Assembly: GCA_024637095.1 (NCBI GenBank)
Contig: JAGXFV010000045.1
Location: 1-35,293 of the forward strand
Reading direction: 5' to 3'
DNA: 35,293 bases
Origin: Actinomycetes bacterium
Lineage (GTDB): Bacteria > Actinomycetota > Thermoleophilia > RBG-16-64-13
Shown here in pieces: positions 14,646-22,685 of the stretch (the first letter of the stretch is position 1; every line of letters begins with the position of its first letter). Made by a program: the position numbers and the translations under genes. The notes beneath the pieces were generated by a model. That model was not told where the DNA came from. It worked only from the letters and a program-made list of their open reading frames with translations, and ran no database searches.

Positions 14646-17446
14646 TGCACATCGCCGAGGGCATACTCCCCATCGAGTGGGCCGCGGCCTGGGCTGTCCC
14701 TGCCGTCGTCGGCGTCACCATCGGAGTACGCCGGGTCAACCGGCAGATCGAGCGCGAGCCCAACTTCAAGTCGTTGGTGGCCTTGGCTGGGGCGGCGGTT
14801 TTCGCCCTCAGCCTGATGCCCATTCCGGTGCCGGTCGCGGGTTCCGTTTCTCATCCGGCGGGGACTCCGCTGGCTGCGGTCCTGGTGGGACCGGCCGGGG
14901 CGGTGGTGCTGGCCACCGTCTCCCTCTTGCTCCAGGCTCTGTTTTTCGCCCACGGCGGGCTGAGCACGCTGGGTGCCAACGTGGTCTCCGAAGGTCTGGT
15001 GGGAGCGCTGGTGGGCTTTGGCGTCTTTGCGCTGGCACGCCGCTCCGGCCGCTCGTTGTTCGTGGCCGGGTTCCTTGCCGGAGCCATTGGCGATCTTGCC
15101 GTCTATGTGACCACGGCGCTCGAACTGGCTCTGGGGCTCTTCCCGATGGCGGAGGTAACCAGCCGGTTTGCCTACTTATTTGCGGCCTTCCTGCCGACGC
15201 AGCTCCCTCTGGCGATAGGGGAGGGGCTGTTGACCGGCGCCGTGTTGCGTTCTCTGGCGGAACTGCGGCCCGACCTGGCCCGCCGGCTACGTCTGGTGGG
15301 TCCGGGGGAAGGCTCGGCCGAGCCGATGTCCGGGTCTGTGCGGGATCGCCTTGCGTCCCGCCGGCGACTCACGGGTGTTGTGCTCGGCGCATTGGTGCTG
15401 CTCCTCGTGGCAGCGGTGCTGGCGGGCGGAACCTGGGTGGGGCTGGACGCGGGCGTGATCGAGCGCACCGCGGAAGAAGCCGGGCGGGCCGCACGCGATC
15501 CCTGGCTGCCCCTGGGCAGCGACGCCGTACTGCCCTACGTCTTTATGGCGGGCGGCCTGCTTTCGGGCGCTCTGCTCGGGCGGGTGGGACCAGGTGTCTT
15601 TGGACTGCGCTCGGGCGGTCCGGAACCGCTCTTGATGGCCGCCGTCGGGCTGACGTCCACCTCGATCCTGCTGATCGCCGGGGGCGAGGATCTCCTGGGT
15701 CGATTCGGTGACGCGGGCCTAGCCGCTTTCTTGGCCGCGGGGTTACTCTTGGGCGGCGGAGCGGCTTGGGCCGGCTCCGACCTTTGGGGGCCACCGCGGA
15801 GATGGGTAGGCCGTCAGTTCGCCGGGCTAAGCCGGCACGCCCATGTGGCTCTTCACCACGGCAGGGGCCTGGGTCCCGACTCGCTCAAACCCACTCCCCT
15901 CGTCCGCCTGGACGCGCGGCTCAAACTGGGGTTCGTACTCGCCCTGGTCGCGGTGAACCTCATGGCTCCCTGGCAGGCATCCGCCGCTATCCTTCTGGCA
16001 TGCGTCCTGCTTCTGCTGGTCCTGGAGCACGTGTCGGCTGCGTCGCTGGCCCTGCGTCTGGCGCCCGGGGTGGCGGTGGCGGCCCTTCTGCTCCTGGTCC
16101 GCGGGCTGACCGAGCCGGGCAGCCCTCTCTTGGATCTGGAGCTTCCGCTGCTGCCCGATCTCATGCTTACTGAGGAGGGTGCCCTTGCGGGCGCCCAGCT
16201 GGGAATTACGGTAATGGCTGGGCTGGGACTGATCCTGGCTCTGGGAATGACCACTCCGACCCCGCAGGCCGTGGCCGCGTTGCGCTGGTTCCGCGTTCCC
16301 GAGCTCTTCACCGAGGTGGGGAGCCTGATGTACCGCTATCTCTTCCTCTTCATCGAGGAGGGCGGGCGCATGAGGCAGGCGGAGCGGTTGCGCCGGCCGG
16401 AGCAGAGTCTGGCGGGGAGCATCAGGGGTCTGGGTGCCCGAGGGGCGAAGCTGATGGCTTCCTCCATGGAGCGTTCCGAGCGGGTGCATGCAGCGCAGCA
16501 GTTGCGTCGCCCCCAGGACGGAGCGAACGGGCAAGACGGGATCTCGCCCTCCTCCGGCCTGCTGCGCGAGGGCCCGCTCGCGGGAGGGCGTATCCTGCTC
16601 GAGGGAGTGGGCTACCGCTATCCCGACGGTGTCGACGCGCTGGACGGCATCGATCTGGAGGTGGAGGCCGGCTCTTTCGTTGCCCTGATGGGAGCGAACG
16701 GCAGCGGCAAGTCCACTCTACTGAAGTTGGCAGCAACCCTGCTCTATCCCACCGAGGGCCGGGTCTCGGTCGACGGGATTCAGACCTCGCGTGAGGCCTT
16801 TGCCCAGGTCGCCCGGCGTGTGGGCTATCTCTTCCAGGATCCGAACGACCAGCTCTTCAGGCCGACGGTGGCCGAGGACATAGGCTACGGCATCGAGGAT
16901 CGAGTGGCTCCGGAGGAAGTGAATCGCCGCGTCCGCTGGGCCGCCGAGCTTTGCGGGGTGGCTGAAGTGCTCGAACGCCCCATCCACGCTCTCAGCTACG
17001 GTCAGAAGAAGCGGGTGGCTCTGGCGGGGATCCTGGTGTGCGATCCGAGCGTGCTACTGTTGGACGAGCCCACGGCGAGCCTAGACCCAATGGCCGAAGG
17101 CTCCTTGATGCGCCTGCTCCGCCACCTCAACCGGCGCGGCCTCACCGTGGTCATGGCCACTCACGACGTGGACCTCATTCCGCTTTACGCCGATGCCATC
17201 GTGCTCCTCCGGCGGGGAAGCGTGGCCCGGCACGGACCGTTGGAAGAGGTGTTTAGCGCGGGGAGTCACCTGGAAAGCTGCGACCTCAGGTTGCCCCGCA
17301 TCTCCTACCTGTTCGACATCTTCTGCTCGCGCGAGGAGCGACCGCTGACTGTGGGCCAGGCGCGAAAAGCCCTCGTACGCATGGTCGAAAAAGGAGAGCT
17401 GGATCTGGTGCCCATCCTGGAAGACCGCACTCGGGGTGCGGGATGA
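14645..17446 (+). CDS. cbiMNQO: Single-polypeptide cobalt ECF transporter, CbiM-(CbiN-like)-CbiQ-CbiO fusion
   Basis: This 933-aa chain holds a whole energy-coupling-factor cobalt importer. Residues 1-215 are CbiM, the substrate-specific part: MHIAEGILP with the metal-binding H2, SHPAG with H70, and ALFFAHGGLSTLGANVVSEG. Residues about 241-377 hold four predicted membrane helices; the first two, around a GLDAGVIERTAEEAG loop, resemble CbiN/PDGLE partners and the last two are unassigned. Residues about 416-630 are CbiQ (PLVRLDARLKL and the coupling motif RSERVHAAQQLRR). Residues about 645-933 are CbiO: Walker A GANGSGKS (683-690), the QDPNDQLF Q-loop, signature LSYGQ (783-787), Walker B LLLDEP (804-809) and H840. 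The GTG at 14645 shares one base with the preceding stop. The expected role is ATP-driven cobalt uptake for CbiX. Confidence 0.95.
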   Translation: MHIAEGILPIEWAAAWAVPAVVGVTIGVRRVNRQIEREPNFKSLVALAGAAVFALSLMPIPVPVAGSVSHPAGTPLAAVLVGPAGAVVLATVSLLLQALFFAHGGLSTLGANVVSEGLVGALVGFGVFALARRSGRSLFVAGFLAGAIGDLAVYVTTALELALGLFPMAEVTSRFAYLFAAFLPTQLPLAIGEGLLTGAVLRSLAELRPDLARRLRLVGPGEGSAEPMSGSVRDRLASRRRLTGVVLGALVLLLVAAVLAGGTWVGLDAGVIERTAEEAGRAARDPWLPLGSDAVLPYVFMAGGLLSGALLGRVGPGVFGLRSGGPEPLLMAAVGLTSTSILLIAGGEDLLGRFGDAGLAAFLAAGLLLGGGAAWAGSDLWGPPRRWVGRQFAGLSRHAHVALHHGRGLGPDSLKPTPLVRLDARLKLGFVLALVAVNLMAPWQASAAILLACVLLLLVLEHVSAASLALRLAPGVAVAALLLLVRGLTEPGSPLLDLELPLLPDLMLTEEGALAGAQLGITVMAGLGLILALGMTTPTPQAVAALRWFRVPELFTEVGSLMYRYLFLFIEEGGRMRQAERLRRPEQSLAGSIRGLGARGAKLMASSMERSERVHAAQQLRRPQDGANGQDGISPSSGLLREGPLAGGRILLEGVGYRYPDGVDALDGIDLEVEAGSFVALMGANGSGKSTLLKLAATLLYPTEGRVSVDGIQTSREAFAQVARRVGYLFQDPNDQLFRPTVAEDIGYGIEDRVAPEEVNRRVRWAAELCGVAEVLERPIHALSYGQKKRVALAGILVCDPSVLLLDEPTASLDPMAEGSLMRLLRHLNRRGLTVVMATHDVDLIPLYADAIVLLRRGSVARHGPLEEVFSAGSHLESCDLRLPRISYLFDIFCSREERPLTVGQARKALVRMVEKGELDLVPILEDRTRGAG

Positions 17447-18474
17447 GCCCGGGCACTCTTCGGCGGGGATACACCACCGGGGCCTGCGCGCAGGCCGCCA
17501 CGGCGGCGGCGGCCCGCCGCCTGGACCCCCCCCAGGTAATCATTACCCTGCCCTCGGGAGAAAGGGCCGAATTCCTCTTCGAAGTGGATGACGAGGGGAC
17601 GGCTTGGGTGGTAAAGGACGCCGGCGACGATCCCGACGTCACCGACGGGCTTCGTATCGGCGCCCGCGTCGAAGACCTTCCCGGATCCTTTGAGCTGCTT
17701 GGTGGCGAAGGGGTGGGCACGGTCACGCTCGCGGGACTGCCGGTGCCTCCCGGCGAGCCCGCGGTGAATCCGGTCCCGCGTGAGGCCGTCCTCGCCGAAC
17801 TCCGCACGGCCCGGCCAGGCGGGGCCCGGGTGACGCTCTTTGCCCCCGGAGGCGACCGCCTGGCGCGAAAGACGCTCAATCCGCGGCTCGGCGTCATCGG
17901 CGGCATCAGCATCCTCGGGACCAGCGGCCGGGTGGAGCCTTGGTCGATCGAGGCCATGCGTGACTCGCTCGTGCCTCAACTCGACGTGGCCGCCGCCGCG
18001 GGCCGGCGCTCCCTGGTGTTCGTCGTCGGCGCGAAGGGGCGGAAGCTGGCCGAGGCTGCGGGCTGCGACCCCGTGGCCCTTGTCGAAGTGGGCAACGAAC
18101 TGGGCTGGATGTTGGAGCAGGCCGCCGAGCGGCACTTCGAGTCGGTGCTGCTCCGGGGGCACGTAGGCAAGCTGGCCAAGCTGGCCGCCCGCATCTTCGA
18201 TACCCACTCCCGGCTGGCCGATGCCCGCACGATCACGCTGGCCGCCTATGCGGGCGCCGGAGGTGTGGAAGCCGACGAGGTGCGGCGTTTGATCGAGATG
18301 CCAACAGCCGAGGAGGCCGCGGCACGCCTGCTCGATCTGGGCCGTCGGGACGTGCTGGACGAGGTGGCCCGGGCCGCCGCCGCGGCGTGCCGGGAGCGCT
18401 ACGATCTTCCGGTCGCGGTGATGATGCTGGACCGGCGGGGTAACGTCGTGGGCAGTTCGGAGAGCGACGCGTGA
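17443..18474 (+). CDS. cbiD: Cobalt-precorrin-5B C1-methyltransferase
   Basis: This 343-aa CbiD is a hallmark of the anaerobic (early cobalt insertion) pathway. It methylates C1 of the ring after CbiG opens the lactone. Motifs seen are RRGYTTGACAQAATAAAARRL at the N-terminus (split by family consensus after TTGACA), VTLPSGE-like VIITLPSGERAEF, NPVPREAV, LNPRLGVIGGISILGTSGRVEPWS, and VEVGNELGWMLEQA followed by LRGHVGKLAKLAA. ATG 17443 overlaps the stop of the transporter gene by four bases, and the 3' end overlaps cbiET by four bases. There is no membrane segment, so it is a cytoplasmic SAM enzyme. Confidence 0.95.
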   Translation: MSPGTLRRGYTTGACAQAATAAAARRLDPPQVIITLPSGERAEFLFEVDDEGTAWVVKDAGDDPDVTDGLRIGARVEDLPGSFELLGGEGVGTVTLAGLPVPPGEPAVNPVPREAVLAELRTARPGGARVTLFAPGGDRLARKTLNPRLGVIGGISILGTSGRVEPWSIEAMRDSLVPQLDVAAAAGRRSLVFVVGAKGRKLAEAAGCDPVALVEVGNELGWMLEQAAERHFESVLLRGHVGKLAKLAARIFDTHSRLADARTITLAAYAGAGGVEADEVRRLIEMPTAEEAAARLLDLGRRDVLDEVARAAAAACRERYDLPVAVMMLDRRGNVVGSSESDA

Positions 18475-19901
18475 GTCTCCACACCGATAAGACGCATCCG
18501 GCCGAGATGCATCCGGACGACATGCATCCGAACGGTGCTCTCGCCGTGGTGGGCACCGGGCCGGGAGAAGGCTATCTGACCCCCCGCGCGGAAGCGCTGA
18601 TGCTCTCCTGTGACGACTTCGTGGGCGGAGCCGCCGCGCTCGAACTGGCCCCCAACCGCGGGCAGCACCTCGTGGTGCGTGGCGAGCTTTCTCCACTGCT
18701 CGACCAGATCGAGGGACTGCTCGAGTCGGGGCGCCGGGTGTGCGTGCTGACATCGGGTGACCCGGGATACTTTAGCCTTCTGGCCGCCCTGGAACGGCGC
18801 TTTCCCGGACTGACCACCGTCGAGCCCGGCATTTCGTCGGTGCAGGTCCTGGCCTCCCGTCTTCGCCTGCCCTGGCAGGAGTTCCGGCACTTCTCCGTCC
18901 ATGGCCGCGACCTGAGCTTCGAGGCGCCGCTCGACCTCCCCTTCACAGTGCTCTGCTCGCCGGGGCACGGCCCGGACGCAGTTGCGGCGTACTTGCGGGA
19001 ACATGGTTTCGCCGGCCGGGCCGTCGTGGGAGTTTCCCTTGGCCGTCCGGACGAAGAGGTGGTCGTCGCCGACCTGGGCGGACTCGTGGGCCGCCGTTTC
19101 GACGGCCCCGCGATACTGCTGTTTGCCCCCGCCGAGTGGCTGGCCGAACGTGGCCTGCGCCTGGAACCGGTTTCCATCCCTGACGCCGCTCCCGTCCCCG
19201 TCCCCGTCCCCGTCCCCATCTCCCCTGAGGAGCGACCCTCCGCGCACTCGCGGCCCCCGGTCGAGGAGTCCCCCGCCTCCGCACCCCCCATTCTGGAGCG
19301 CGGTCCCTCGACCATGGCCATCACCCCGGCACGGGATGAGGAGTTCGCGCGGGGGGAAGCCCCTCTTTCTCGCTGGGAAGCGCGGATCATGCTGGCTGCG
19401 GTGGCGTCTCCTGCTGGGAGGACGACCATCTGGGAAGTCGGGGCAGGCAGCGGGGGCTACACGGTGACCTTGGCGCAGCAGGCCCCCGGGGCGTTGCTGG
19501 TAGCTTTCGAGAAGAATCCCCGTGCCCTCGCCGTGCTCGAGCAGAATCTCGAACGCTTCGGCGTCAGCGCGGAAGTCGTCCCGCAGGAGGCTCCCGACGG
19601 ATTCGACACGCGGCCCTCCGGCGAGCGGCCTGACCTGGTGGTGATCGGCGGCTCCGGCGGAAGGTTCGAGGAGATGCTTCATCACCTGGAGGAGCGCATG
19701 GCTCCGGGCGGCCGGCTCGTCTGCACCGCGGTCACCATAGACACGCTTTCAAAGGCAGCAATGGGCCTGCGCCGACATCCGTGGCGCAACCTGGAAGTGA
19801 TGCAGCAGACGGTGGTGCGGACCGACGAACGCGGGATCCTACGGGCCCAAAACCCAGTGACCTTTCTCTCGGCCGATTTCGAAGGGAGCGCAACCGCTTG
19901 A
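18471..19901 (+). CDS. cbiET: CbiE-CbiT fusion: cobalt-precorrin-7 C5/C15-methyltransferase and decarboxylase
   Basis: This 476-aa fusion is equivalent to CobL. Residues about 23-235 are CbiE, a tetrapyrrole methylase: VVGTGPGEGYLTPRAEAL, LTSGDPGYFSLLA and VEPGISSVQVLASRL. A Pro-rich linker (about 240-285) contains alternating Pro-Val encoded by a hexanucleotide repeat. Residues about 290-476 are CbiT, a Rossmann SAM methyltransferase and decarboxylase: DEEFARGEAPLSRWEAR, then IWEVGAGSGGYTVTLAQ and VVIGGSGGRFEEML. The GTG at 18471 overlaps the cbiD stop by four bases. In-frame ATGs at 18507 and 18522 are alternative starts. They lie in three 15-bp repeats giving THPAE, MHPDD and MHPNG, an odd His/Pro/Met-rich leader with no known role. 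Confidence 0.95.
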   Translation: MSLHTDKTHPAEMHPDDMHPNGALAVVGTGPGEGYLTPRAEALMLSCDDFVGGAAALELAPNRGQHLVVRGELSPLLDQIEGLLESGRRVCVLTSGDPGYFSLLAALERRFPGLTTVEPGISSVQVLASRLRLPWQEFRHFSVHGRDLSFEAPLDLPFTVLCSPGHGPDAVAAYLREHGFAGRAVVGVSLGRPDEEVVVADLGGLVGRRFDGPAILLFAPAEWLAERGLRLEPVSIPDAAPVPVPVPVPISPEERPSAHSRPPVEESPASAPPILERGPSTMAITPARDEEFARGEAPLSRWEARIMLAAVASPAGRTTIWEVGAGSGGYTVTLAQQAPGALLVAFEKNPRALAVLEQNLERFGVSAEVVPQEAPDGFDTRPSGERPDLVVIGGSGGRFEEMLHHLEERMAPGGRLVCTAVTIDTLSKAAMGLRRHPWRNLEVMQQTVVRTDERGILRAQNPVTFLSADFEGSATA

Positions 19902-20680
19902 GCAGGTCTCCGAGTCCAGGAATGAGACACGACGAACGCGCCCGCTCGATGAGCCAACCCGACCGAGAAGGCACTCTCTACGCACTCGGAGTGGGTCCGG
20001 GCGACCCCGACCTGCTTACCCTCCGCGCGGCCCGGTTGCTGCAAGAGGTGGGAGCCGTTGCTTTTCCTCGAGACCGTTCGGGCGAACCGGGCCGGGCCTA
20101 CCGCATCGCTGAGCCGCATCTTGCTCCCGGAACGCAGAAGATCGCGCTCGATCTCCCCATGACCGAGGACCGGGAGGCTCTGGAGGCGGCCTGGACCCGG
20201 GCGGTGGAGAGTCTCAAAGAGGAAACCGGCGCGGGCGTCGACGTTGCCTACCTCTGCCTGGGCGATCCCCTGCTCTACGGCAGCTTCGCCTATTTGCTCG
20301 AGCGCTACTCGGGACCGGTGCAGGTGGTGCCGGGGGTGATCTCTCCCATCTCGGCCTCGTCCGCCCTGGGCCTTCCCCTGGTCGAAGCACGGGAGCCGCT
20401 GGTCATCTGCCCGGATGGCGGGGACGCCGACATGTTGCGCCGGGCTCTCGAGATGGAGGGAGCGGTGGTCATCATGAAGCCTTCCCGCCTGGGGCCGGAA
20501 GCGATGGAGATTCTCCGTAGCCGGCATGCGGTGGAACGGGCGATGGTGGTCGAGAATGTCAGCCTGCCGGAGCAGAGGATCTACCCGTTGGGCACCACCG
20601 GCTCCTCGCGGCTGCCCTACTTCTCGGTGGTGGTAATCCCGCCGGAGCGTTCAGAGCCAAGCGAAGGGAAGCAACCGTGA
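19898..20680 (+). CDS. cbiL: Cobalt-precorrin-2 C20-methyltransferase
   Basis: This is a 260-aa SAM-dependent tetrapyrrole methylase. The N-terminal LYALGVGPGDPDLLTLRAARL matches the family (GVGPGDP), and LCLGDPLLYGSFAYLLER and VVPGVISPISASSALGLPL follow. The C-terminal VVENVSLPEQRIYPL is the usual methylase end. CbiL makes (cobalt-)precorrin-3 from precorrin-2. The TTG at 19898 is chosen because GGGAG lies nine bases upstream and it overlaps the cbiET stop, as with the other couplings in this operon. In-frame ATGs at 19922 and 19949 are alternatives with weaker ribosome sites. The distinction from CbiF and CbiH rests on these motifs and the neighbours. Confidence 0.93.
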   Translation: MSRSPSPGMRHDERARSMSQPDREGTLYALGVGPGDPDLLTLRAARLLQEVGAVAFPRDRSGEPGRAYRIAEPHLAPGTQKIALDLPMTEDREALEAAWTRAVESLKEETGAGVDVAYLCLGDPLLYGSFAYLLERYSGPVQVVPGVISPISASSALGLPLVEAREPLVICPDGGDADMLRRALEMEGAVVIMKPSRLGPEAMEILRSRHAVERAMVVENVSLPEQRIYPLGTTGSSRLPYFSVVVIPPERSEPSEGKQP

Positions 20681-21531
20681 CCGACTCCAACCGCGCCTCC
20701 GGCACGACACCCGCCTCCGGCACGACACCCGCCTCCGGCAATCAGCCCGTTCTCTTCGTGGGAGCGGGTCCAGGCGATCCCGAACTGATCACCCTCAAGG
20801 GAGCGCGCATGCTGGCCGAGGCTGAGTTGGTGATCTGGGCGGGCTCGTTGATCCATCCTGACGTGCTGGGCCACTGCCACCCCTCCGCCGAAATCCACGA
20901 CTCTGCCGGACTCGACCTGGAGGCAATCGTCTCATTGATGTCCGAGGGCTACCGCGCCGGCCGTCGGGTGGTGAGGTTGCACACCGGTGACCCCGCCATT
21001 TATGGGGCCATCGGAGAGCAGATGGACGAGTTGGACCGCGCCGAAGTCCCCTACGAGGTCGTCCCCGGAGTCAGCTCCTTCGCTGCCAGCGCCGCTGCCC
21101 TCAAGGTGGAATTGACCGCGCCCGAGATCTCTCAGACGGTGATTCTCACCCGCAGGGCGGGGCGCACCCCGGTGCCGGAGGGCCAGGATCTGGTCTCGCT
21201 CGCCTCCCATCACGCGACCATCTGTCTCTTCTTGAGCGTTGGGCAGATCGGGGAGGTGGTAGGCGATCTTGCCGAGCACTATCCGATGAACACCCCGATC
21301 GCGGTGGTGGCCAATGCTTCTTGGCCCGAGCAGCGTATCGTGCGAGGCGAACTGCGAGACATAGCCGACAAGGTGCGGGGCGCCGGCATCAACCGCACGG
21401 CCATGATCGTGGTGGGCGACGTGCTCCACCCGGTCGAAACGCGCTCTAAGCTCTACGACGCCGGCTTCGCGCACGGCTACCGCAGCGCCGACACGCCCGC
21501 CGGGGATCAACACGATCGAGGCGGCGCGTGA
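20677..21531 (+). CDS. cbiF: Cobalt-precorrin-4 C11-methyltransferase
   Basis: This is a 284-aa tetrapyrrole methylase, called CobM in the aerobic pathway. Motifs are VLFVGAGPGDPELITLKGARML, VIWAGSLIHPDVL, VVRLHTGDPAIYGAIGEQMDEL, VVPGVSSFAASAAALKVELTAPE and QTVILTRRAGRTPVPEGQ; the last two are characteristic of CbiF/CobM. It methylates C11. GTG 20677 overlaps the cbiL stop by four bases (GTGA). Before the domain lie about 20 residues built from a repeated ASGTTP hexapeptide encoded by an 18-bp tandem repeat, which is absent from typical family members. The Asp/His-rich C-terminal tail is short. Confidence 0.95.
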   Translation: MTDSNRASGTTPASGTTPASGNQPVLFVGAGPGDPELITLKGARMLAEAELVIWAGSLIHPDVLGHCHPSAEIHDSAGLDLEAIVSLMSEGYRAGRRVVRLHTGDPAIYGAIGEQMDELDRAEVPYEVVPGVSSFAASAAALKVELTAPEISQTVILTRRAGRTPVPEGQDLVSLASHHATICLFLSVGQIGEVVGDLAEHYPMNTPIAVVANASWPEQRIVRGELRDIADKVRGAGINRTAMIVVGDVLHPVETRSKLYDAGFAHGYRSADTPAGDQHDRGGA

Positions 21532-22685
21532 GCGATCGTTCAGAAGCAGGAAATCCAGGTATCTCGGTCTTCGCGCTCACTCCCGGAGGAGCTCGGCTCG
21601 GCGAACGCGTCGCGCAGGAGCTCCAGGCCGAGCTCTGGCTTCCCGCTCGTCACGCTGCCAAAGCTGGAAGTGCCACGGTGCCGGTCCGGACCTTCTCCCG
21701 GGTGGGACCGGCGCTGCGCGCGGCCTTCATCAACGGCAGGCAGTTGGTGTGCGTGATGTCCACCGGGATAGTGGTCCGCTCCTTGGCCCCGAGCCTGCGG
21801 AGCAAGCACGAGGATCCCGCCGTGGTCGCTCTGGATGAGGCAGGGCACTATGCGATTCCCTTGCTCTCCGGGCACCTCGGTGGCGCCAACGCCCTGGCGC
21901 GCACGATTGCGGAAGCGCTCGGCGGAGAGCCGGTTCTTACCACGTCCTCCGATGTGCAGGGTTTTCTCGGACCTGACCTGCTTGCCAAAAGGCTGCAGGC
22001 CGCGGTGCTTAACCCCCAACTGCTCACCGAGGCCGCCGCCGCCTTGGTCGAGGGTGAACAGCCTCTGCTGCGTTACGACCCCATCGAGATGGGAAGCGGA
22101 GAGGCCTTTCTGCGCGACCTGACCGGTTATCGCGTCGAAGTGCTAGATGGCGGCGCGGTTCTCCCCGAGGGTGAGGAGGATTTCTGCATACTGGTCTCCA
22201 TGCGGGAAGGGCTTGAGCGCTCCGGCTGTCTCGCCTTCGTCCCCCGCTGGATCCGCGCCGGGATCGGTTGCCGACGAGGCACCGCCGCTGAGGCCATTAG
22301 GGGGGCGATCGCGGAGGCGCTCGCCCGGTCCGGCCTCCACCCCTCCTCCCTTGGCGCGCTAGCCACCGTCGAAGCCAAAGCCGACGAGGCGGGCCTGCTC
22401 AAGGCGGCCGAAGAGCTGAACGTGCCCCTCGGGGTGGCCACTCCCGCGCAACTGCAGGCGGTGGTCGGCTCGAAACAGATTTCGGAGAGCGATTTCGTGC
22501 GTGAGCAGGTGGGCGTGGGGGCGGTCGCCGAGCCCGCCGCCCTGTGGGCGGCCGGCGAGGGAGGCCGGCTGGTGCTGAACAAGATGGCGGGAAACGGTGT
22601 CACCGTTGCCCTCGCCTTGATGGATGGAGGCCGGGTGGTCGAATCTGTTCTGGGCCCGCGAGACGGGATTGGGGTGAGGACATAG
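21528..22685 (+). CDS. cbiG: Cobalt-precorrin-5A hydrolase
   Basis: This 385-aa CbiG opens the lactone ring of cobalt-precorrin-5A and releases acetaldehyde, and it works only in the anaerobic route. The N-terminal domain has VCVMSTGIVVRSLAPSLRSK and the conserved VVALDEAGHYAIPLLSGHLGGANALAR (split here for length). The C-terminal CobE-like domain has IRAGIGCRRGTAAEAI and LATVEAKADEAGLLKAAEELNVPL. GTG 21528 overlaps the cbiF stop by four bases. At the 3' end the TAG stop shares one base with the GTG of cbiHJ. Both domains are complete. It is adjacent to the methylases acting just before and after, consistent with pathway order. Confidence 0.95.
   Translation: MSDRSEAGNPGISVFALTPGGARLGERVAQELQAELWLPARHAAKAGSATVPVRTFSRVGPALRAAFINGRQLVCVMSTGIVVRSLAPSLRSKHEDPAVVALDEAGHYAIPLLSGHLGGANALARTIAEALGGEPVLTTSSDVQGFLGPDLLAKRLQAAVLNPQLLTEAAAALVEGEQPLLRYDPIEMGSGEAFLRDLTGYRVEVLDGGAVLPEGEEDFCILVSMREGLERSGCLAFVPRWIRAGIGCRRGTAAEAIRGAIAEALARSGLHPSSLGALATVEAKADEAGLLKAAEELNVPLGVATPAQLQAVVGSKQISESDFVREQVGVGAVAEPAALWAAGEGGRLVLNKMAGNGVTVALALMDGGRVVESVLGPRDGIGVRT

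Noticed and set aside
17000-17015. LSYGQ instead of LSGGQ in CbiO
   Set aside because: The third position of the ABC signature varies in CbiO-type ATPases, and the remaining motifs are intact, so this does not indicate inactivity.
18492-19220. Repeats in cbiET considered as a CRISPR or other array
   Set aside because: The units are 6 and 15 bases, in frame inside a protein and without spacers.
17305-19685. Two long minus-strand frames opposite cbiD and cbiET
   Set aside because: Same reason: they mirror real genes, have biased Arg/Gly/His composition and lack ribosome sites.
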